Notes: generated by a model from the letters alone, not told the origin. Shown: positions 1-10,828, counted from the first letter of the stretch. The stretch is 64,000 bases of DNA from Pycnopodia helianthoides (GCA_032158295.1 CM063249.1:21330270-21394269); one strand, 5' to 3'. Translations and numbers: made by a program.

Positions 1-2561
1 TTTCTAGATCGGCTGCGTACGTCTACATACAGTACTTCCATTCTACGAGTACGACATTGTAAGCCAATACACCACCATGCATTCTCCTCCCATTCACAGA
101 CCACAAGCTGATATTAACGTACTATAATCGTTCTGACACGTCGTCGGTTAAGGTTCTACGTGACAATTGTGTTGTATTGTACTATACCATTGGTTGCGAA
201 ACGGAAAAAAAAGCTTCTCATATAACAGATGCCATAAATCACTTACCAAGATCTTCAAACTCTTCCTGGTCTCCCCTAAATGGGACCAACTTACGAATAC
301 TCCTGTTCGCGTCGCTCACTCTTGCAATCGGCATGTTAACAAAAAAATTTGTTTTATTGGTACATGTATATTTATGTCATGCATGTGTGACATGACAGCG
401 TGTAAAACTTTCTCTGCCACGCTGTCTGTTACGTTTGCACACTCCGGAAGCGCATCCCATAATTTCGTCTTGACCAATCACAGGGCTCCATTCGACACAC
501 GCATGCGCTTTTACTCGAAATTAACACCAGAATTAGGTAACACTAGCGTTTGGATTGCAAATCAATGTTGTTGGTGTCAATATGACACCGACTTTAATTC
601 CAAAAGAATAAATAAAACTTGGTGTTGGAATTTTAACACCACAGTTTTTGCAGTGCACGTAAGTAAGTGAATACTTGCTATTTGGGGCATAGGCCTAAAT
701 CTTGAATATTTTGGTCTTTACGTAAGTATATACGTTCGATATCTCTTTAAATCCACCATTGTTTTGCTTTTTGTTTGTTGGCGGCGCGAACATTTGTGTC
801 CTTTTTTAATTCTGAAATGTCAGTATCTTAACTGCCGACCATACGGCACTATCGTTCGTGAGTGAAGTATCGGATCACAATGTTAGACCACCAATATAAT
901 TGGATACTTTCCTGGATCGTGTTGGTTCTAGCATTGCTTCTTTTTTTATTGATAGCACTGACAAGTGACGATCGACATTATAAACTAGGATTTTTGTTAA
1001 ACATGCAATTACGCAAAGCTTATACAACTTATCAAACTCGAAGCAAAGACAGTCTCCTGAGATCACATCAAGCAGTAATCACTCTGGGTCTCTTAAGTGT
1101 GTTTTTCGTTTCTTATCAAGCAAGAGAAGAAGTTTTTAAAGTGATTACAACCGCCGAATGCAGCCGCAATCTCCCCGAAAGGAACATAAAAGCGTCTGGC
1201 TCATTCATGCTCAAACTGCTTCTATCTGATTAGAACATTTATGTTTCGAGCAGTGACTGAAGATGTAGGACAGTGCAAACTTGGAGAATGTGTTCGTCCA
1301 AGGACCGCATATAGTATAGTGGGTGATTTTTCAAGCTGTACAATTCAAGAGCTCGAGTCGAAGACTATATTGTTTTAATGAAATAAAAAACTTCGTTATA
1401 TTTTTTTCAGAATTCTGCAAATCGTTTCGGTGCAAATTCAAGACAAAGTGTATATAATGCCCTGTTTTTTTTTTTTTTTTTTCAGGGTTAGGGGAAAACG
1501 GTCTGTATGGTTGTCCCCTGTATTTCCCAACAGCAGTGAAAAATAATGTGCATACGACTCGACACAATCGAGTGCTACATTGAAACCTATGCTTTTGATC
1601 TAAATTCAGTATCAATGTCAAACTGATTCAAATTAGAATCCCATTCAAAACTATAGAAGCCGAAGAATTCTCAAAATCGTCTCCTCCATGTTTCGCACAC
1701 AGATTTACGCTACTGTGAAGACATCATAAAGAAAATACAGTACGTGTTCTTTATGGCACTTTCTGATTTCACAAACAAAACTATGATTGTGGCGTCACCA
1801 ATATCACAATAACATTTACCTAGCACCAGTCTTCACTTCATAGCACACGATCACGCATTTTTCACGCAAACAGTTCACACCTAAGCAAATATTTGAATAC
1901 TTGGGCTACCTTTTAATGAAGTTCAACATATCATCATTTAATACTTGCACTTGTTGAACAAATATTTCTAAAAGGCAGCCGCAAAAAAGAAAAAAAGCTC
2001 TACCAGAAATTAATTTAGAATCACGTACGTAGGATGTAGCGACAACACTGTCTTCTCGACCAGTTTGATTTACGTGCTTACGTGTACCACTAGCCAGTTA
2101 ATTTCAACAAGATGTGCCGTGTCTGGTCTGAACCTCCGTGTCGGCGTGAAAGAACGAGCAAGCTCCCGTCTCATTATCCCTCCTCTGCTTCGTGGAAAAT
2201 AAATTTTAATCAAATCTTTAATCTGGAAACATCGATTCGTTTCGGGCGAATGCAGTGTGCAAATGAACAGATCTGGCATGTACTGCGTGGAAAGCAACTG
2301 CAATTTAAATGATTGCAGACTAGTGAAAGAGCAACCTACATCTTTTGTTGTGTGCTCCGCCAAACTGCGCCAGAATAGTCCATTATTAATTTGGAACGGT
2401 GGTCGTTTTGGGCGCTCTTAGATGAGCAGTTTTAATTTGAATTGCAATTTGGTTGTTGACAATAACTAACACGACGTACCTTTGAAATTCTGCCGACAAA
2501 TCAAAACAAGGTGTTCCCTAAAAGTTACCAGACAAGACGTTTACTCAGACACAATTATATA
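1..2561. other. Intergenic, no supported gene
   Basis: No recognisable protein, RNA or mobile element. There is an open frame at 880-1233 on the + strand that begins with ATG and would encode 117 residues, with one strongly hydrophobic stretch near residues 8-28, but it matches no family I recognise and its longer form would need a GTG start. A poly-T run lies at about 1466-1483. The rest is AT-rich non-coding DNA. Confidence 0.5.
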
Positions 2562-2573
2562 CACTCGGAATTG

Positions 2574-2692
2574 ACCTGGATTCCAGGTCCCAGTGGACCT
2601 GGATTTCAGGTCCCAGTGGACCTGGATTTCAGGTCCCAGTGGACCTGGATTTCAGGTCCCAGTGGACCTGGATTTCAGGTCCCAGTGGACCT
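2574..2692. repeat. 23-bp minisatellite
   Basis: About five tandem copies of a 23-bp unit whose core is CCTGGATTTCAGGTCCCAG. The first copy differs by one base (ATTCCAGG). Each unit is itself an imperfect palindrome (ACCTGG/CAGGT). The array keeps an open + frame by chance, with a Gly-Pro/Trp-rich translation that is not credible as protein. Confidence 0.9.
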
Positions 2693-2841
2693 GACCCATT
2701 TCTGTGTCAGGCTAAACTGGACACTGGTTTTAAAAAGAGAAAGGGATTTTAATTAGAATTCTGCACCAGCTTGACCCATTTCTGGGTCATTTTGACACAA
2801 ATTCCGGGTCATACTTACCTATAAATGGGTCAATCGAACGG

Positions 2842-3060
2842 GACCCGGACTCGGGTCAATGCTGACCCGGACTCGGGTCAATGCTGACCCGGACTCGGGT
2901 CAGTGCTGACCCGGACTCGGGTCAGTGCTGACCCGGACTCGGGTCAGTGCTGACCCGGACTCGGGTCAACGCTGACCCGGACTCGGGTCAACGCTGACCC
3001 GGACTCGGGTCAACGCTGACCCGGACTCGGGTCAACGCTGACCCGGACCTCGGTCCCGGG
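2842..3060. repeat. 22-bp minisatellite of TGACCC/GGGTCA palindromes
   Basis: Nine near-identical copies of a 22-bp unit plus a diverged tenth. The unit contains TGACCCGGACTCGGGTCA, a near-perfect 18-bp palindrome, joined by a 4-base spacer that changes along the array: ATGC in the first copies, GTGC in the middle, ACGC at the end. That stepwise spacer change suggests local expansion from several founder units. Confidence 0.92.
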
Positions 3061-3267
3061 AGTTTTTTAAATTGTATTTCGGGTCAGAATTGTCCAGGAT
3101 CCGGGTCACGGGGTCTGACCGATATCTGGGTCACTACGACCCGGAATCGACCCGGATTTCGTGTCAATTCTGACCCGGGAGTTTTTAGAGTGTAGACTGT
3201 GTATTCGAACACTGGGTGTGTATAAGCTGATGATTTTGTTTTCTATACATTTTAAGGCGATGCACGT

Positions 3268-3690
3268 GGGAATTATAATAATAATAATACTGACTTATAT
3301 AGCGTTTTATCACACCAATTGGCGTCTCAAAGCGCTCAGTATTTTTTCCTGCAAGGTATGCGGAGCTACGTTTTTGAAGTGTGAGACCTGTTCCTTTACA
3401 TAGCACCATGTAATGGTTTACAAGGTGCTTTGGCGCAAAATGCTGCCGATCAAACCAGGAACACCGGGGCAAACCCCTTCTCTTTACGATAAGTGCACTG
3501 GGTTCTTTTACGTGCATTACACAACACACGGGACCAAAGGCTTTACGTCCCATCCGAAGGACGCAGCAATAATGGTTAAGTGTCTTGCTTAAGGACACAA
3601 GTGTCACGACCTGGACTCGAACCCACACTCTGCTGAACGGAAACACCAGAGCTTGAGTCCGGTGCTCTTATCTGCTCGGAATCCTTCCAA
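3268..3690 (-). mobile_element. tRNA-Leu-headed SINE
   Basis: Read on the - strand, the head resembles a class II tRNA: an A-box-like GAGCAGATAAGAGCACCGG, a CTCAAGC anticodon-loop-like segment and a B box GGGTTCGAGTCC. It is followed by a body and ends in an (ATT)n-type tail at about 3271-3288. The B box and the phrase ACACTTGTGTCCTTAAGCAA recur at 4620-4740 and 49000. I recall this SINE as widespread in echinoderm genomes; this is memory, not a search result. Confidence 0.7.
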
Positions 3691-3704
3691 AGTACATACA
3701 GTGG

Positions 3705-3785
3705 CGTAACTAAGGGGGATCAGTGGGAACGTGCCCCCCCCCCCCCACTCCCCATTTGAAATCTGGACTTTGGGATTAAAAATCA
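3705..3785. repeat. CAGTGGCGTA-type transposon terminus with C run
   Basis: The sequence AGTGGCGTAACTAAGGGGG followed by GTG and a run of fourteen C matches the start of a similar stretch at 22318-22400 (GCGGCGTAGCCGGGGGGG ... GTGCCCCCC). CAGTGGCGTA-like ends are common at invertebrate DNA transposons. Only an end is visible, so the element is a fragment. Confidence 0.4.
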
Positions 3786-4370
3786 CAATGAACTGTTACA
3801 TTTTATAAGCTTTTACGTAGTAACTTAAATATTTTAAAAACTACTTTTCTCTTTTACACGCATACAATGTCAGACTATGTTATTTTGTTTAAAATGATAA
3901 ACGACATAACAAGAGTGCTGAAACGGGGCATTTGTAGGGAAATGCAAACAGAAACTACAAATTTAATTGACCAGAAGTCGTCGAATTAGAACGAGTCCGA
4001 GTGATAATTCAATTTAATTGAAACCAACTCAATTCATCTATTTCAATATTGAAGTATACGACCAAAGTAGACCTTCAGCACGAGTATTATATTAAAAAGC
4101 AAAGATAAGAAAATCAAATATAGCTTCCTTTCAAGCAATTATTCAGGAACACAAAATCCGCGTCAGTATGACATTTCCAGTAGGAGCTGAGATTGTGGAT
4201 ACGGAATGGAATCGGGTTACTACATACTCAGTTTCATTTGTAATTAAATTATCGACATTAATAAGCAGGTCGCCATTACGAAAATACTGAATCGGACAAA
4301 CAGCTTCCACTAAAAAAAGGACGTGCGGTCCACTTGATGTAGTTCGTTTCCATCGACCTAGTTTCACATC
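3786..4370. other. Intergenic, nothing recognised
   Basis: AT-rich DNA with no credible reading frame, RNA or repeat that I could identify. Confidence 0.5.
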
Positions 4371-4860
4371 ACGACGTGGCCGAGCAGTTTAAAGCGCCGG
4401 ACTCACGCTCTTTTTATATTTGTATATTAACTCACAAAGCCGGACGGCCACTTCCAAGGTGACGACCCAAATCAAATGTCACCAGGGGCATGTTGCCACC
4501 TAATCCTGGGGCTGAAACAGGATTACCCCCTTCACAGTATTATAAGGATGTAGGGATGGGTATCATCCACTAGGAGCCTGGCTGGTAGAGCAGAGTGCAC
4601 TACCTTCCCAACTTTTTACGAAGCAATTAGAGTTAAGTGCCTTGCTCAAGAGCACAAGTGTCATGACCGGGATTTCTGGCGTTTCTGGTCAGTAGAGTGT
4701 GGGTTCGAGTCCCAGTCGTGGCACTTGCGTCCGTGAGCAACATGCTTCACCATAATTGCTTTATCTTTCGGATGGGATATCAAGCCGTATGGTGTACTAA
4801 GATTGGCAGTACACGTAAACAAAACTCGGAACACTTATTGTGGAAGATTTAGAGGTTAAC
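4371..4860 (+). mobile_element. Mosaic of SINE fragments
   Basis: A tRNA-Leu-like head (GTGGCCGAGCAGTTTAAAGC) at 4374-4410 is followed by a body that recurs inverted at about 48990-49210, including the segment around GCTCAAGAGCACAAGTG. A second, partial SINE copy has a B box GGGTTCGAGTCCCAG near 4702. The pieces are not in the order of an intact SINE, so the region was probably assembled by nested insertion or rearrangement. A short (CA)n run follows at about 4877-4893. Confidence 0.6.
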
Positions 4861-5088
4861 CTCGGAGTTTCTGGCTCTCACACACACACACACCCTAATA
4901 CAGGTTTCTTTATAGGCTTGTGAGCTACAGTGATAAAGTTCACTCATCCTATGTTTCATTACAAGAAATATGTAATAAAAAATGCAGTCACAACTATTAC
5001 TCTAGTCTTAGTTTGCTCCGGTGATAAACGTGACTTAGGTTCGAACCATTACAATCAGTTACACTATTATTCATGTAACAATTTCCAT

Positions 5089-5260
5089 GGGCCCAATTTC
5101 ATAGAGCTGCATAAGCATTGCGTGATGTATAATCTTCTGCTAAGCAAACATAAGCAGGTTACAAGTCGTTGACGGTACATGTGACATGGTGTTTTATCTG
5201 ATAGCCTTAATCTGGTAAGCAATATGTTGTTGTGCATAAGCAGCTTGTGAAACTGGGCCC
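5089..5260. mobile_element. GGGCCCA-terminated MITE, 172 bp
   Basis: Begins GGGCCCAATTTCATAGAGCT and ends in the near reverse complement (CAGCTTGTGAAACTGGGCCC). It has no coding capacity. Related partial copies lie at 10631-10800, 11700-11768, 20525-20655 and 20641-20835, all carrying the AGAGCTG(C)TTAAGCA subterminal motif. The palindromic ends and dispersal fit a MITE. Confidence 0.75.
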
Positions 5261-5579
5261 ACGTCTCACTGTAAGCCTCACATGACCCTATCCATGTAGA
5301 AAGATCTAGTATGGGTGAGCGTAAACCCACCAGCCATTCAGGCATGCATAAGTAAACATTCCGCATCCCATCTTACAACCACCATGCATCAACACCGATC
5401 GGCTGATCACCTCAATGCAAACACCTTGAAAAGAGACTCGCCGTGCTCTGAGCAAACCGATACACCGTGAAACCTGATTCACTCTTGCGCAAAATCTTAG
5501 TTATGAATGGTTAGAAGACACAATCCCTCCCCCTCAGTACACCTGCCCCCATGAGATTGCAAAATTGCACAAATGATAA

Positions 5580-6135
5580 AAAAGCAACCCCTACCCCCCC
5601 CCCACACACACACACCACACGCACGCACGCACACACATACTTTTGCACACACCGTTGTGGGGGACTTCCTATTGTTGTTCTATTGTTCCCTTTTCTAAAG
5701 AATTACCTTGTGGGGACCCAGTTTACAAAGAAAAACGTTGTGGGGACCTTTGTTCCATTGTGTAAAAGTCCCCACAACGGTGTGTATGCCTACCCACACT
5801 TTTGCACACACACACAAGTGTGTAATGACCTCCAATCGTGGACCCTCCTTTGTTGAACTCTTTGTCCTGACAAACGTGGACCCCATTGTTTTCCTTTGTG
5901 ATAGCAAACGTGGACCTATTGTCCCTTTTGTTGTAAGTCCACGGTTTGAATGTCACTACAAACTCACACACACACAGCTCTGTGTTGCAGTCACTCTGTG
6001 GACTTTTTTTGTTCTGTACACTTAAGGAAAATCATATTCCTCAAAACTGTAAAAAACAAAACACTTTGTGGACGTGTGTAAGTCCACATAGTGTTTCAAG
6101 TCCCTACATTATGTGGACCTCTTTTGTTCTCAAGG
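5580..6135. repeat. CA-rich low complexity with GTGGGGAC inverted repeats
   Basis: Starts with a C run and (CA)n/(CACG)n tracts at 5595-5640. An inverted repeat follows: ACACCGTTGTGGGGGACT near 5649-5666 pairs with AGTCCCCACAACGGTGTGT near 5767-5785. The words GTGGACC and TTTTGTTCTGTACACTTAAG recur here, and the latter is shared with the repeats at 18900 and 36650. The open frames here are low-complexity and not credible. Confidence 0.55.
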
Positions 6136-7400
6136 CCACACTTCGTATGTAGCTTTTAAACACATACACCCAATTATGTCTTAATCCCTGCCTGACACCT
6201 CGACCCCCACCCCAATGATAATGTCCGGTTGCGCCGTGAACACGAGAGGATTCACAGTGTACTGGTTTTATCTAATACAATTATGTTTGAACTGAATCAG
6301 ATTATAGGTACATGGAGAAGCGAGACACAGGGGCTACGGCAGTAGGCCATGGGGAGAAACTGGTGGAGTATTATTTCACTGTATTTGATTACTGCGGTAA
6401 AGATGGGAATGAAATGATCAAAGTGAACTATAGCCTGTTTGGCATTTTGTTGACTCCTTGAGGACAGTGGAGAACTGAAGAGGAAAGCGAAGAGGCCAGG
6501 TTCTGTGCTTAATAAGCCTACATGCAGATAAAAGATATACACCACACAATTCAAGGAGCTCAATTGCAGGCAATAAAGATAACCTTCAGTTCATCTTGTC
6601 AAGCTACATATAAAGCTTGCCTGTTGATAACTTTACCCCTATAGGCCTAACGAAAATCTTTCTGAGATCAAGATGGATTTCGTCATCTTAAAGTCTAGCC
6701 AGGCACAGACATTTTCCAGCTACAGAACGGACCTGATAAACCGCAAAAACAACACATTCAGGAAGTTAGGGAGAACAACACAATCCACGTAATCAATCTA
6801 CCTTGCCGCTGATCGTGGAGTGCCGAATGAGTGACTTTCGCGCGCTCCCCGTCGCATCCTAAATTGACCACGAGAGGGAGTCTCTGAGGGGTTTGCTTGT
6901 ACTTTACTGATGACGTAAACGCTTCAATTAACCAAACAGTCCACTTGACCCTTCGTCTGCATCACAGGAATACAATGTACTCCTGTGCAAATTAAATTGG
7001 TTCTTTATTATGTTTTATGCAGTTGCAAGCAAAATGTAAGTTTTGTTGTAAACGTATGACGGCTGATTATGTAAGTAATTAAGAAATAAGAAAATCTAGC
7101 TAATTTGTCTTTTTTCAACCCCAAACTAATTAAGAAATAAATAACAATTATGGAAATGAAAATAATGGTATACTTATAGAATAGTCCCCCCCCCTTCAAA
7201 GTTGATACTCGTTTCATTCAACTGAAAACTGTGAACAAAACTATTGACTGCAGGCGTTGAACAAAACTAATGACTGGATCAAGGATCGATCACTTTATAT
7301 AGACGTTGAACAGAACTAATGACTGGCCAAATGACAGCAAGAGTGCTTTATAACCTTACTGAGCAAACTTTATGTTACTTAATTACAAAGTTGCACTTTC
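6136..7400. other. Intergenic, nothing recognised
   Basis: No supported gene. The only repeated feature is a short pair of TTGAACA(A/G)AACTAATGACTGG words near 7256 and 7308. Confidence 0.5.
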
Positions 7401-7404
7401 TGTA

Positions 7405-7615
7405 AAAGTTCTGGTGGCTAAGTCAACGGGGTGTGGGTTTGAATCCCTGTCATGCCACTTGCGTTCTTGAGCATGACATCTCACCAATGTTAATCTCCAT
7501 CCCAAGTGTAAATGGGGAACCTATGACGGCATGGATGGTTCTTGTGATTGACAGCTTTATAGTGCGATACATGCTTAGCAGCACAGGCCAGCTGAAATGG
7601 TCTGAGGAACTTTAA
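7405..7615 (+). mobile_element. SINE fragment (tRNA-Leu-like family)
   Basis: The phrase GGGGTGTGGGTTTGAATCCC (a B box) followed by CATGCCACTTGCGTTCTTGAGC matches the B box and downstream part of the SINE copies at 3270-3690 and 4690-4760. The A-box head is degraded or missing. Confidence 0.5.
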
Positions 7616-7882
7616 AAATGGCCCCAATGACCGGGGTAATTAATATCAATCAAGATTTGTTATTTATTTAGCTTTATCTCTTGTTGGTGTTGTTTACAAT
7701 TTCTACGTGTATTTTTTCTATTATTAGGCTTCTATTTTGTTCTTCTATTTTAATGCTAATGCTTGTGTTTATACTTTACGTGTGTATTTGTTTATTTATT
7801 TTTTATTTTGTCAAGTAATAAACCACAAGGGAAACTGACTGGGTAAATTTCAAATAGTATGGGGGTTGAACAAAGAAAAATT

Positions 7883-7954
7883 GACTAGAGCGGGATTTGA
7901 ACCAACGACCTCCGGATTAACGTACCGGCGCTCTACCAACTGAGCTATCTAGCC
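7883..7954 (-). tRNA. tRNA-like cloverleaf, anticodon GTT (Asn), repeat-borne
   Basis: 72 nt fold as a tRNA by hand: a seven-pair acceptor stem (GGCTAGA with TCTAGTC), D-stem GCTC/GAGC, anticodon loop ACGTTAA and T-arm with TTCAAAT. The A box (TAGCTCAGTTGG) and B box (GGTTCAAATCC) are intact. Against a working tRNA: position 33 is C, not the near-universal U; 31/39 is a U-U mismatch; one T-stem pair is lost; and it lies in a multicopy repeat. I read it as a SINE promoter or pseudo-tRNA. Confidence 0.45.
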
Positions 7955-8198
7955 CTATATTGGCGGTCTCCCTATTTTGTCAATATCTTTGTTCGGGGTG
8001 CCAGTCAGAAGCCATACAACCGTTAACTGCCGTGTAGCCAGGGATCACACCCAAGTTTACGATACAACCTGGGAAGCAGCAGCCACGGGATCACCTTGAG
8101 GGGATGCGACTTTTTCAATTTAAATGTCAAGTAATAAACCACAAGGGAAACTGACTGGGTAAATTTCAAATAGTATGGGGGTTGAACAAAGAAAAATT

Positions 8199-8270
8199 GA
8201 CTAGAGCGGGATTTGAACCAACGACCTCCGGATTAACGTACCGGCGCTCTACCAACTGAGCTATCTAGCC
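8199..8270 (-). tRNA. tRNA-like cloverleaf, second tandem copy
   Basis: Identical by eye to the copy at 7883-7954, 316 bp away in the second tandem unit. It has the same GTT anticodon triplet and the same C33, so the same doubts about function apply. Confidence 0.45.
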
Positions 8271-8444
8271 CTATATTGGCGGTCTCCCTATTTTGTCAAT
8301 ATCTTTGTTCGGGGCTGCCAGTCAGAAGCCATACAACCGTTAACTGCCGTGTAGCCAGGGATCACACCCAAGTTTACGATACAACCTGGGAAGCAGCAGC
8401 CACGGGATCACCTTGAGGGGATGCGACTTTTTCAATTTAAATGT

Positions 8445-8694
8445 CAAGTAATAAACCACAAGGGAAACTGACTGGGTAAATTTCAAATAGTATGGGGGTT
8501 GAACAAAGAAAAATTGACTAGTTAACGGTTGTATGGCTTCTGACTGGCACCCCGAACAAAGATATTGACAAAATAGGGAGACCGCCAATATAGGGCTAGA
8601 TAGCTCAGTTGGTAGAGCGCCGGTACGTTAATCCGGAGGTCGTTGGTTCAAATCCCGCTCTAGTCAATTTTTCTTTGTTCAACCCCCATACTAT
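8445..8694. repeat. Broken third unit joined to an inverted copy
   Basis: The third direct unit runs from 8445 to about 8521. At 8521-8523 it switches into the reverse complement of the same family, which runs to about 8694. The junction makes a head-to-head inverted repeat around the conserved GACTAG(A) word. Confidence 0.75.
8594..8665 (+). tRNA. tRNA-like cloverleaf, inverted copy
   Basis: Same 72-nt cloverleaf as the upstream copies but on the + strand, with intact A and B boxes. Anticodon triplet GTT with C33. Part of the inverted unit at 8522-8694. Confidence 0.45.
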
Positions 8695-9051
8695 TTTTTA
8701 TTTTGTATCATTTTATTTATTTAAGTATTTGGTTTTTGTGGAAGGAGTCTCCTGAACTGGTTGGTATTCTAATACTGGTTATAAGTAGTAGCACAGCGTG
8801 TCAATCAAACGGTGCATACCAATGCAGCCAATGTCACGCTAACTCAAACAGTTGATGTTTTCGACGAGCAGATTCCCGGAAAATGATTTTTTTTGTTGAT
8901 GTGGTTAGGTCAGGTGGCACGCTCCACAAAATGCAGTATGTATTAGAGGAATCTTTTTCCGACAGTTGAGTTATCTAACTATTTCATTTCATACCACAAG
9001 TACTATCATTCCCAGAACTACAACTCTGTACCGGTAGCCGTTACAAGTGAT

Positions 9052-9446
9052 TTAAAGGAACATTACAGAATTGGTTTTTGCTAACAAAACAGTTGCTGGC
9101 AGTGTAAGCACTTTATGTAATCCACCATATAAATAAACTGACAAACCTGTAGAAGTTTGAGATCGATCGGCCATCTGGGTCACGAGAAAATAGTGAAAAA
9201 CCGATTACACATTTTGCATGAAATCATATAGATTCAACAAATGAATAAAACGCTCACTGAGCGATTAACTCCAATCGGAAAATTAGTTTATTCATTTCTC
9301 ATCAATATGGCATTTCAGACAGAAATATTTCAAGGGATGTTTTCTACTATCATCATCATTAGACCGTGTAAGTTTTATGTAAATCTGTGATCAAAAAGTA
9401 TATTTTACAAGTTTTTTTCTTACCAATTCTGTAATGTTTCTTTTTA
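9052..9446 (-). mobile_element. TTAA-flanked MITE, copy A
   Basis: A ~395-bp element with ends TTAAAGGAACATTACAG and its near inverse (CTGTAATGTTTCTTTTTAG), non-coding. The right TTAA is degraded. The interior matches copies at 12287, 37032, 40287 and 52108, including CACTGAGCGAT and GGCCATCTGGGTCACGAG. TTAA targets are typical of piggyBac-like and Kolobok-like families; assignment to either is inference. Confidence 0.85.
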
Positions 9447-9481
9447 GATAAATCAGCTTTATGAAAGGGAATAAGGGTATA

Positions 9482-9715
9482 CCTTTGATAATTGCTCCAA
9501 AAATTAATTACCATAAAAACGTACTTGGTAAAGAGCACTGGAGAGCTGTTGATATTGTACAACATTGATAGAAATGTCACCCTAGTTTTAGAGAAAGAGG
9601 AAATTGTTCACCCAAAAATATTAAGCCTATCTCAGGCATCTGAAAGCACACAATTTTATGCAACAGTGAGGATACTGGTCTTTGACAATTACCAAAAGTA
9701 TATCCTGCCTTTAAA
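9482..9715 (+). mobile_element. Echinoderm-type MITE remnant (GACAATTACCAA end)
   Basis: Begins TACCTTTGATAATT and ends TCTTTGACAATTACCAAAAG...GCCTTTAA, with the internal phrase CATCTGAAAGCACACAA. This layout matches a MITE family I recall as very common in echinoderms. Further degraded pieces occur at 19680-20004, 21590-21860, 25425-25690 and 35000-35240. Confidence 0.6.
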
Positions 9716-9798
9716 AATGAAGAAAATACTCTCATGCTGTTTTCCTTGAGAGTCAGAGCTCGGCAAAACCTTTTACATTTTTTATGAAAGGAAATTTT

Positions 9799-10495
9799 GC
9801 AACTTAACTATAACCAAATTAGCAAGAGTCCTTGTTGGGCTTAATTCACTCCATTCTATGCGTGTTACTCATTGTAGAGTCTGAGTGACTTTTACAATGA
9901 AAATTCAGTTACAAATTATAATTACAGGCGAGCATAACAAGACTGTAATGGTTCATTACTAAAGCTGAGTGGAACTCTGTACGAGTGCCCTGCTTTTAAT
10001 AAAATTCCATCAGTCATAATTATAATTCTGAAGGGGACAACAATATTAAGAAATATTCCCATTTGGACCCGGAAGCTGGGTCAGTTCAAATAATCCGGGT
10101 TCCGGATCAACATTTTTGACCTGGATTTCCGAATGTCATGTTATATAATGTCATGCTATACAATATCATGTCATGTTGGACCCATATTTCGGGTCAAAAT
10201 TTGACCCATTGCAAACTAACTATAACCCAGTTAGCAAGGGTCCTTGTTAGGCCTAATTCACTCTATTTCAAATGTGTGTTACTCATTGTATTGTGTGAAT
10301 CACTGTTATACAATGAAAATTCAGTTACAAATAAAAACCCTTTATAATTACAGGCGAGCAAAACAAGACTATAATGGTTCATTGCTAAAGATGATTAGAA
10401 CTCTGTACGAGTGCCCTGCTTTTAATGAAATTCAACCAATCATAATAACAATTGTGAAGGGGGACAAAAATGTTAAGAAATATTCCCACTTGGAG
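9799..10495. repeat. Direct ~270-bp duplication flanking a GGGTCA element
   Basis: Left arm 9799-10067 and right arm 10211-10495 align along their whole length (shared words include CTCTGTACGAGTGCCCTGCT and CAGTTACAAAT). Between them, 10068-10210 is a degraded GGGTCA-rich element. The arms have diverged by point changes and small indels, so the duplication is not recent. Confidence 0.8.
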
Positions 10496-10630
10496 TTTCT
10501 TCGACATATCTACAGGGAGCGAGAGCAATTAGTGACCATGGCCCATTTGCAATCTCATCACCTGCCCCGCCCCATTATCAATCTACTAAGTGGGCACTTT
10601 AGGCGACATGCGCGTGTTTACACGCTCACA

Positions 10631-10800
10631 ACTGGCTCCAATTTCACAGAGCTGCTTAAGCAAAGAAACTAGTTATAAGCACAACTAAATCATGCTTACC
10701 AGAATAAGGTTACCAGCCAAAATAGCATGTCACACGCACAATCTGTGACTGGTATGCACGTGTTTACACGCTCACAATTGGCTAAAATTTCACAGAGCTG
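10631..10800. mobile_element. GGGCCCA-family MITE, degraded copy
   Basis: CCAATTTCACAGAGCTGCTT at the left and AAAATTTCACAGAGCTGCC near the right resemble the ends of the element at 5089-5260, here in direct rather than inverted order for the second word. This suggests two overlapping partial copies. Confidence 0.5.
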
Positions 10801-10828
10801 CCAAGCACAAAAACTAGCTATAAGCACA

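Larger units (their letters stand above)
2562..3194. mobile_element. GGGTCA-rich foldback element with two internal minisatellites
   Basis: The segment is made of alternating TGACCC and GGGTCA hexamers and ends in the motif CCGGGAGTTTTTAGAGTGTA, which recurs at the right end of other copies in the window (13941, 26193, 27261, 56355, 59280). The left end carries a degraded inverse of the same motif. It encodes nothing. Inside it, a 23-bp unit and a 22-bp unit have expanded into tandem arrays, making this copy two to three times longer than the others. I infer a non-autonomous, MITE-like foldback repeat; the superfamily is unknown. Confidence 0.7.
7810..8444 (-). repeat. Two tandem 317-bp units carrying a tRNA-like gene
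   Basis: Two nearly identical head-to-tail units (about 7810-8126 and 8127-8444), each starting TCAAGTAATAAACCACAAGG. Each contains one tRNA-like cloverleaf on the - strand. A third unit begins at 8445 and breaks at 8522 into an inverted partial copy. The same unit appears at 60803-61120 with a partial repeat after it. The tandem arrangement suggests spread by recombination as well as retroposition. Confidence 0.85.

Noticed and set aside
167..670. 167-codon open frame near the window start
   Set aside because: Composition is Cys/His/Thr-rich without domain, hydrophobic core or known motif, and there is no splice or promoter context. Likely chance.
862..1233. 123-codon open frame with a hydrophobic segment
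   Set aside because: The frame begins with GTG; from the ATG at 880 it has one possible membrane segment but no receptor motif. I looked for a broken GPCR and found none of the hallmark positions.
5551..6025. Overlapping open frames on both strands
   Set aside because: They run through CA and GTGGGGAC repeats; the translations are low-complexity His/Thr/Pro stretches.
10244..10672. 142-codon open frame
   Set aside because: It spans one arm of the direct duplication; the matching arm at 9799-10067 does not keep the frame open.
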